Position numbers and translations under genes: made by a program. The notes under the pieces were generated by a model that was given only the letters and a program-made list of their open reading frames with translations, ran no database searches and had not been told where the DNA came from. Source: Purpureocillium takamizusanense (Eukaryota; Ascomycota; Sordariomycetes; Hypocreales; Ophiocordycipitaceae). Taken from it: 64,000 nt of DNA. Of this stretch, positions 57,063 through 64,000 are shown in pieces (the first letter of the stretch is position 1; each line of letters starts with the position of its first letter). The stretch covers positions 1,674,001 to 1,738,000 of the forward strand of contig NC_063069.1 of assembly GCF_022605165.1 (NCBI RefSeq), written 5' to 3'.

Positions 57063-57797
57063 TCACCCACTCTCTCGCGTTGTCTCCTCCTCCGCCTCGA
57101 CGACGACGACATCGCTCCGCAGCAGCCCAAACACGACAATGTCCACCACCGCGCCCTTCTTCTCCGCGGCGCCGCGCCGGCGGCCCTCCTCGACGAAGCC
57201 GCACTTGCCCAGCAGGCGGCAGCTCTGCGGGTTGCTGGAAAAGGGCGTCGCCTCGATGCGGTGCAGGGCGGGCCACGTCGCAAAGGCCCAGCGCGTGAAC
57301 CCGCGCACCGCCTCCGTCATGTACCCCCTGCCCCAGCCCGCGGGCGTGAGCCAGTAGCCGAGCTCCCAGGTGCGGTACTCGACGTCGTCGCCGGGCATGA
57401 CACCCAGGGCGCCGATGTATTGGAGCTGCTGGCTGTTGTTGAAGCTGCCGCTAGTATGCTCGTTGTCGTCGCCTCTTGCATCGGTAGAAGCAGCAGCATC
57501 TCGCGCCTTCTCATCCCCCAGCTTCTTCACAAAAATCGCCGCGTGTACGGGATACCGATTCTCCACGGGGCCGCCGTGCCGCGCCAGAAACGCCTCCGCG
57601 TCGGCGAGCGTGTACGGCGAGGGGAAGCGGTCGCGCAGGCCGTCCCCGATGGACGCGTGGTCGGCCGCCGCGGCGAGGAGCTGCGCGTCGGCGGCCACGT
57701 AGCGGCGGATGAGCAGCCGCTCCGTCTCCACGAGCACGGCGCCGGGCTCCCCGCCGGGGGGGTTGGGCGAGACGAGTGTCCTGTCCTGGACTGCCAT
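57063..57797 (-). CDS. GNAT acetyltransferase (RimJ/RimL-like)
   Basis: Single exon of 244 residues. The GNAT fold is recognisable from ETERLLIRRY at the start, ELGYWLTPAGWGRGYMTEAVRG (motif A with the acetyl-CoA-binding R/Q-x-x-G-x-G/A-like loop, here GWGRGY), and EATPFSSNPQSCRLLGKCGFVEEG (motif B), typical of the RimJ/RimL Acetyltransf_3 group. A variable linker (GDDNEHTSGSFNNSQQ) precedes motif A. Substrate unknown: related proteins act on protein N-termini or small amines. The C-terminus is acidic. Antisense frames are also open over much of the gene because of high GC, but only this frame shows a conserved domain. Confidence 0.85.
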   Translation of the reverse strand: MAVQDRTLVSPNPPGGEPGAVLVETERLLIRRYVAADAQLLAAAADHASIGDGLRDRFPSPYTLADAEAFLARHGGPVENRYPVHAAIFVKKLGDEKARDAAASTDARGDDNEHTSGSFNNSQQLQYIGALGVMPGDDVEYRTWELGYWLTPAGWGRGYMTEAVRGFTRWAFATWPALHRIEATPFSSNPQSCRLLGKCGFVEEGRRRGAAEKKGAVVDIVVFGLLRSDVVVVEAEEETTRESG

Positions 57798-58533
57798 TGG
57801 GTTTTTCTTCTTCTTTTGCTGCTACTATGTCTGCCTCGTGGCTTTGCTTCGCTTGTTGCTGGCTGGCAAGAATAATATGGTGAGCAGGGTTTGGTCGAAG
57901 GTTGGCGTGATAATCTGCAGAGACTCGGCGCGGGCTCTGTAAAATACTGGCGAGGGACGAAAAGGCACCGTCTCTTTGTTCGGACTTGACTCATAGCTCA
58001 CTCATCGTGGCCTATTCAGCTGGCTGAGTTGGGCCTGCCTCTTTGGGACTTACAAGGCTCTCTCTCAGCCGTTAGCCTCAGAAAATGCCTAGTCCGGTGC
58101 ATGGCGCGGAGGGATTGACTACGAGTAAAGCTCGGAGTCATCCAGCTCGCGACAACAAGCCGTGTCCGAATCGACCACCGAGGCGTCGTACGGGCTCCAT
58201 TCCCACGTCCCTGCCACGTCCCTAAGCACGACTTTTGTACAAAGTCATGCCGCTGGGGTTGCAACGCACGTTGCAGAAGCAGCTCACATTGGCCGCAGCA
58301 GCACACGTTGGTGCTATTTCTCGGTGAGGAAGTCATATATACTCATGGTCTTGTCATATAATCTAGCCAATTGCATCAATGTCCGCCAACTGTCAAGGAA
58401 CATGACTACCTCCCTACAGATGAACCAGTCGCTGCCGCCAAACGCCTCTGTTCGTACACGTAAATGCCGCCATGTGCTTTTCCCGCTAAGCAACCAGTTT
58501 CCAAACACGCTTCCATCATGGTCGGCATGCTCA
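57798..58533. other. Intergenic: GNAT promoter and transporter 3' flank
   Basis: About 0.74 kb between two minus-strand genes. No gene or repeat recognised. Confidence 0.45.
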
Positions 58534-61070
58534 TCATGACTGCGACTCACGCACGCTGCTCCCGCTGCCCATGCTGATGCTTTCCTCGTATTCCGTCCAC
58601 CGCAACGCCTCCTCCACGTCCATGACAAAATGAGACTCGCCACCGCAGAGGGCCACAATGCCACTGCGCTCCATGAGCTGCCAGACCGGGTGGCTTCGCT
58701 TGCTCGGTCCCCTCGAGAAGAAGACACGTACGCCACGCTGTCGGTAGCTGCGCACAATCTCCTCGAGCACCTGGGTCCCCGACCCATCCATCGACGTGAC
58801 GCCGTGGATATCAAAGATGACATTTCGATTCGACTCTTGGCTGCGTATTCGCGGGAGGGCCGGGTGCGCCTGCGATGTTCCGTAGAGTTCCAATCTCCGC
58901 AGCCGCGCTCTGAGTTCACCCGTGTTGGCAAAGTGCAAGGGCTCGGGGATCTTGACAATCAAGCAGCCCTCGATGAACTCCAGGTTGGGATTGTCGGCCT
59001 CGGCGTTCTCAAAGCGATTGGTCCCGGGAATTCGGCCGAGAATCTGAATCCTCGGGCGGGTGCTGTGCTTGATGACGAGCAAGAGGGAGATGCCAACGCC
59101 GAGAGCCATTCCCAGCGTCAGCGAGTAAAATATGGTTGACAGAAAGATGATTGCCATGAGCGACAGCTCTTTCCAGCCACGAATATGGACGAAGAAAGCA
59201 ATGTCGTGAGGTGCCTCCTCTATCAGCGACCACGCAACGACGGATATCATGGAGCACAGGACGGGTTTCTGTATATGTTAGACGCGAGCCGAGGTCAAGG
59301 ACAATCGATGGTAGAGCTCACCGGGAGAAAGTAGAACTCAGGAAGTAAGAAGATGATGGACAGAAGGGAGATCAAGCTCAGGAACACGGAGCTCATGGGG
59401 CTCTTGCCGCCGGTCGTCTTGTTCACTTTGCTCCTGCCGTACCCTCCAAACGCTGGCAAGGACATGAAGCTCGCGCCAACCAGGTTGGCCACCCCGAGAG
59501 CAATCATCTCGCGGTTGGCACTGAGCTCCATGCCCTGGATCGTGTCACTTCCGCCCAGACTTTTGGCCGCCACAGACGACTCGAAGAAGCCGAGGAGCGC
59601 TATCAGGAATGACGTCGACATTGCGGCGCGGATATGGCGCATGTGAGAGAGCTGGAAGGGCCAGCGAAAGGCGAAGAGCCCGCCCGTGGCGGACTTGACA
59701 GAGCCAAGGACCTCGACGCCCTCTTTGTCCCATCGGAAATGGGCGCACAGAATGGCCGATGCGACGACGATGAGAAAGCGATCGGGGACGAAGACGACAG
59801 ACGGGAACTTGGGCTCCAGGCGCTTCTTGAGCTCCCTGCATATCATGATGACGAGAAAGCTTATTCCTGCGACGGCGAATGTCAAGTGGTGTACCTCACC
59901 GACATTTTCAACAATGAAACGGATCTTGTCGATGCTGCTGCCGTGGCTGACGCCCTGCTCGCTGGCTAGGTCGGCGAGGCCCAACTCGGGAATCAACTGG
60001 TCCACCGCAATGACGAAGCCAATGGCGCTAATGAAGCCCCTGAGAAACGGCTTGCTGAGGACGCTGTCGAGGAAGCCCAGCCGTGCCAGCCCGGCAATGA
60101 GCACGATTGCACCGGCCATTCCAGCGACGACGCCGCAAATCTGAGCGTGGAGGAGATCGTTTTCCTCATCGCTGCCGCCAGAATCGACGCTCTGCTGCAC
60201 GACAGTGCCGACAAGGAGGGAGCCTGCGGCTTCGGGGCCTACGACCATTTGCGGGCACGAGCCGAGGATGGCGTAGACCAAAGGATTGAAGACGAAGGCG
60301 TACAGGCCATGAATTGGAGGCACGTGAGCGAGATTGGAGGCCAAGGAGAGGGCCATGGGGAGATAGAATGAGGCTATCGTGAGGGCAGCGACAAGGTCTC
60401 CCTTGAGAAAGGAGAGCCGATATTGGCCGATCCAATTGAAGAACGGAATATAGTAGGCCAGGTACCTGCCGAGCCAGTCAGCCGCCGCGCAAGGGGAGAG
60501 CAGCAATGCATGACGCATATCTCACATCATGGGGGTGAAGCGGAACCCGGCCTGCTGGGCTAGCTCTGTGCTCTGGGTCACCTTCTTGGAGCGTATCCTC
60601 CGCTTGATCCAGAGCTTCCAGTCGTCAGTGCCGAGCATGTTGGACACGGCGGTGTCGAGGACGCCCGAGGGCGGCTCGCTGGCCGTCGTCGTCTCGCTGG
60701 CGGCCAAGTCATCGAGTCGGCCGCCAAAGATGCCGTCGGCCGGGCTCGAGGGCCGCGGGCTGAAGGTGCCATGGGTGCATATGCCCGGATGTGCGGGGTC
60801 CCTGCGCTGCTGCTGCTGTTCCTGCTGCTGCTGCTGGCCGTCGGCGGGAAGCAAGGGTGTCGACTCGGTGGCGGGCTGCTTGCGGTGAGAGCTGGTCGAC
60901 GACGCGGGCGACGCGCCGGGCTGTTGGGCCGCCGAGTCGCTGCCCTGGCTGCTGCCGCGTCGGCTCGCGGGCGTGTGGCTCTGGCGCAGGGTGCTCGGCT
61001 GCAGAGGGCGGTGGTCGTTGTTGCCGTTCGAGGCCGAGTTTTCGCGGCTGTGGGAGGGCCGGGAGGCCAT
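58534..61070 (-). CDS. VSB1: SulP/SLC26-family vacuolar transporter with STAS domain, VSB1 (YGR125W) type
   Basis: Exons 60526-61070, 59322-60465, 58534-59268; 807 residues. A long Ser/Gln-rich cytosolic N-terminus (about 180 residues) contains ESTPLLPADG, an acidic dileucine-like motif (E69-L73-L74), followed by poly-Gln. The membrane domain starts YLAYYIPFFNWIGQYRLSFLKGDL and shows SulP motifs: ASFYLPMALSLASNLAHVPPIHGLYAF, VGPEAAGSLLVG, GFLDSVLSKPFLRGFI and GFFESSVAAKSLGG. The C-terminal STAS domain includes NVIFDIHGVTSMDGSGTQVLEE. This organisation with a long N-tail is that of yeast Ygr125w/Vsb1, a vacuolar protein needed for storage of basic amino acids. Transport substrate here is inferred from that relationship only. 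Confidence 0.85.
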
Positions 61071-62519
61071 CTTTTGTCGGGGTCACGTCTCGGCTGTGCG
61101 AGGCATCGGGCTTGAGCAGAGGTCGCGTGACGGCGGCGTGGCGGAAGCGAAGGGAGGACGCAGGTAGGGCGGAACGTATGTAGTTTGAGGAGGTGGAGGT
61201 GAAGGTTGCCGACGATGGGGTCGGGGGCGCCGAATTTCGGGGCGGTCTCCAGTAAATCCCGTCCGTCCCCAGAATCCACCGCGGGCGCCTTCCGTGTCAG
61301 TCACGACCAGTAGTTTAGGCTCGAGGGGGGAATTTGTTGTTCGTGGGCGGGCAGCTCTGGCATTTCCCACGGGCCGCCGCGGGATCCCGGCACACGCCCT
61401 CGTCTAGCGCCACTGGGTCGGTGCCATGCATGCACATGTACGGCACCACGGCGGCGACGGAATGCTTGTGGTGACCAGATTTTGAGGCACCATGGGCATG
61501 GACGTTTTTTACGATGCTGCGTTTTTATTCCCTCTCATACGGCTCGCCGGCGCACGACAGCCTCGGTGCCGCTGCTTCCGAGGGGCCGAGCCGCGGCGGC
61601 TTACTACCTATAATGCACAGTATTACCTACAGGCGGCCCCTGCCCTGCAGCAGGCCAAGAGATTCGAGGTCACACACCGCGACCCCAAGACCCCCCAAGT
61701 CGCAGTCGAAGCGACGCGACGTCGCACAACAGGCGCCGCGGCAAGCATCGGCCGTCGGCGCCTCGACCTGCTCGCCAAAAACCGGTTGCCATTGGGGCCC
61801 AGACACACGATATAACCCATGTATAGTATATGCATGGCATGGAACGGTGGCTTCAAAACAGGTCTCGTGGGTGCGTTATGCGGCGGGGATCGATGCAGGC
61901 GCAACGCACGCCGCGCCTCATCAACGACTGCCCGCAGCGTTTGAGACCTCCTTCGTAGGTGGGGAGGGTCGGGTATTTTAGTGATATCGAGTACCCCTGC
62001 CGGGGCGACTGCCGCCCACTGAACTTGCGACGGAGGCACCAACAACATACAAGCTGTAGGTAATGGATCGTCATCGGTACGCCTGCAGCGTGATTGGCGA
62101 CTGCCCCATGTGCCCGAACATGGCCGCAACTTTGCCCATTATCGTCAACATGCCCCCCCAGCAACGGGCTCCGCGTGTGCTGAGCGGCCAATGTCAAGGT
62201 ACAGGTCGTCACCGAAACGTTCTATGGCGAGGCTCCGCCGTTAGATGTCCATCAACCGTCCATCCGTGGTTCTGGACTCTCTTGGCCTGCACGAGGCACG
62301 AGGCCCAGACATGCATCATCCCTGGATGGCTGCCCGCTGATCCAGTTTCTGACCTGCACGGTACCGTATGACCGTCTCATGCCATGCTGACCATCAAACT
62401 TCACATGCACGTTTTCTGCACACGGATAGGACAGGGTTTGACATGTGTTGCAATTCAGCGCTGGTTTTCACACACAACTCGAGGCATGCGCCTAATGTAC
62501 AGTGCAAGGTCACTCCCGC
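61071..62519. other. Intergenic: SulP gene promoter and thiolase 3' flank
   Basis: About 1.45 kb with no supportable gene; open frames on both strands lack domains. Confidence 0.45.
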
Positions 62520-63956
62520 CTACATCTCATTGACAATCAGGCCCGCCATGCCCTGGCCTGTGCCTATGCACATGCTGACAAGTAGCATCTTCTTCTTCTG
62601 CCGACGCAGCTCGCTCAGACCCGTGACAATCTGCCGCGCGCCCGTCGCGCCCAGAGGATGGCCCAGCGCGATGGCACCGCCTCGGGGGTTCATCTTGGCC
62701 CAGTCCAGGCCCAGCTTGTTGCGGCAATAGACAGCCATGGATGCAAACGCCTCGTTGACCTCGATAACATCCATATCGGCCAGCGACACGTTCCACAGAG
62801 ACAACAGCTTGGGGATGGCGACGCTGGGGCCGATGCCCATGATGCGCGGTGCCAGGCCAGCCACCGTCGATCCGACGTACTTGGCCAGGATGGGTTGTCC
62901 GAGCTTGATGGCCGTCGAACGCTTCATCAGGAGCAGCGCGGCAGCTGTGTTTTGTTAGCCCGATCCTCTTTCCATCAGGCTGTTGAGCGAGCAACTTACC
63001 GCCGTCCGTGACCTGGCTGGCATTGCCTCCCGTCGTCGTGGGTCCCCACTGTGGGAACGCCGCGCGCACCTTGCCGAGGCCTTCGGCCGTAGTGCCGGGA
63101 CGGATGCCCTCGTCCTTGGTCAGAGTCACCTCCTTCCACTCTCCGTCGGGACCCTGGATTTTGGTCGTGATGGGCACGATCTCGTCGTCGAACAGGCCGG
63201 CCTTTTGCGCGCGCTCGGCTCGCTGGAAGCTCTCGGCGGCGAACTTGTCCATCTCTTCCCTCGTGATGTTGAAGTCGCGGCTGACGTTCTCGCTCGTCCA
63301 GCCCATGGGCTGCATGCAGTCGGCGGCCTCCTGGCTCTGGGCGAGCACGGCCTCGTCAACAGGCTTCTCCAGGCGGTCGCCGCCCTGGGACATGCTCTCG
63401 GCGCCACAGGCGATGCCAATCTCGATGGAGCCGTTGGAAATGGAGTGCGCGATGTCGGCAGTGGCCTTGAGGCCCGAGGAGCAAAAGCGGTTCACGGAGT
63501 AGGCGCCGGCCGTATTGGGGAAGCCGGCGGCGAGAGCGGCGGCGCGCGTCTTGTACGCGGCCTTGCCGTCCGAGACCTGAGGAGCCAATTCTCAGTACTG
63601 AATATTTAGACGGGATGGGGGAGGGCAGGATACACACATTTCCGAGCGCGATATCCTCGACGAGAGCAGGGTCCAGGTTGCTGCGGAGCCGGACCTCCTT
63701 GAGCAGGGCATACACCATATACTCGAGGCTGGTATCCTTGAAGCCACCCTTCTTGGCCTTGCAGAGAGGAGTGCGAATGGCGAGGGTAATGACGATGTCG
63801 TCGGCATTCTTGGACTGGCTATAGTGATTGGTCAGTATTGTGGCACGAATCAAGCGGTGTATAAGTTGTCGAGACTGGGCGCGGCACGCACATGTTGTTC
63901 AACGCCGACCCGGGGGCCAGGTGCTTGATGATGGATCCGATGCGCTCGACGGCCAT
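62520..63956 (-). CDS. POT1: Peroxisomal 3-ketoacyl-CoA thiolase with PTS2
   Basis: Exons 63892-63956, 63638-63818, 63000-63576, 62520-62944; 415 residues. The N-terminus MAVERIGSIIKHLAPGS carries a PTS2 nonapeptide (R5-I-x5-H-L13), read by Pex7. The thiolase core shows Cys114 in VNRFCSSGLKA (acyl-enzyme Cys), GAESMSQGG, EVNEAFASMAVYCRN (His/Asn region; the usual NEAFA), NPRGGAIALGHPLGATGARQ (active-site His) and MCIGTGQGMAGL (second Cys). Reaction: thiolytic cleavage of 3-ketoacyl-CoA to acetyl-CoA plus shortened acyl-CoA in peroxisomal beta-oxidation. The acetyl-CoA made feeds the glyoxylate cycle controlled by FacB-type regulators. The second intron uses a GTGTGT donor. The promoter lies beyond the right edge. 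Confidence 0.96.
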
Positions 63957-64000
63957 GATTGCGACTGGGGACGGGGCAATTGGAGACAAGCCGAGTGACT

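Overview
This 64 kb window is a nuclear segment from a filamentous ascomycete, most likely a Sordariomycete and plausibly Hypocreales. The evidence is GC-rich coding sequence, many short spliceosomal introns (about 50-200 nt, GTRNGT donors, CTAAC/CTGAC-type branch points), a fungal Zn2Cys6 regulator, a DUF7708-NACHT-ankyrin receptor and typical filamentous-fungal versions of housekeeping genes. I support 23 protein-coding genes (one cut by the left edge) and one tRNA-Val(AAC). I recognise no transposon, rRNA, CRISPR or origin. Exon coordinates were read from the sequence by matching splice sites, phase and family conservation.

Left part (1-22.7 kb): a PGC1-type glycerophosphodiester phosphodiesterase (partial, -), a Cat8/FacB acetate regulator (-) in large intergenic space, a SET-domain lysine methyltransferase (-) divergent from an Obg-like YGR210C-type GTPase (+), a Dia2/Pof3-type TPR/F-box/LRR protein (-), tRNA-Val, a mitochondrial ABC1-family kinase MCP2/CQD2 (-), and a conserved hypothetical gene (+).

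Middle (22.8-50 kb): PEX19 (-) divergent from UBC9 (+), asparagine synthetase (+) with a perfect Gcn4/CPC1 site, mitochondrial porin/VDAC (+), a mitochondrial J-domain protein (-) with G-rich repeats and a 48-base poly-G tract upstream, a class I alpha-mannosidase (-), UPF1 (-) divergent from IMP4 (+), the plasma-membrane syntaxin SSO (+) and TOM70 (-). Several of these handle organelle protein delivery: PEX19 and TOM70 are receptors for membrane proteins, VDAC is a classical outer-membrane client, and the peroxisomal thiolase at the right end carries a PTS2.

Right part (50-64 kb): an aminodeoxychorismate-lyase-like enzyme (+), then the only accessory-looking stretch. It holds an NLR-like DUF7708-NACHT-ankyrin receptor (+) whose Walker B has Gly in place of the first Asp, an alpha/beta hydrolase (+) and a GNAT acetyltransferase (-). 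After it come a VSB1-like vacuolar SulP-STAS transporter (-) and peroxisomal 3-ketoacyl-CoA thiolase (-). FacB and the thiolase both concern C2/fatty-acid carbon use, and PEX19 serves the same organelle as the thiolase, but there is no sign of a co-regulated cluster. The most unusual items are the altered Walker B in the receptor, the poly-G tract, the 6-nt and 10-nt exons of IMP4 and the GTPase, and stop-free, frame-preserving introns in VDAC.
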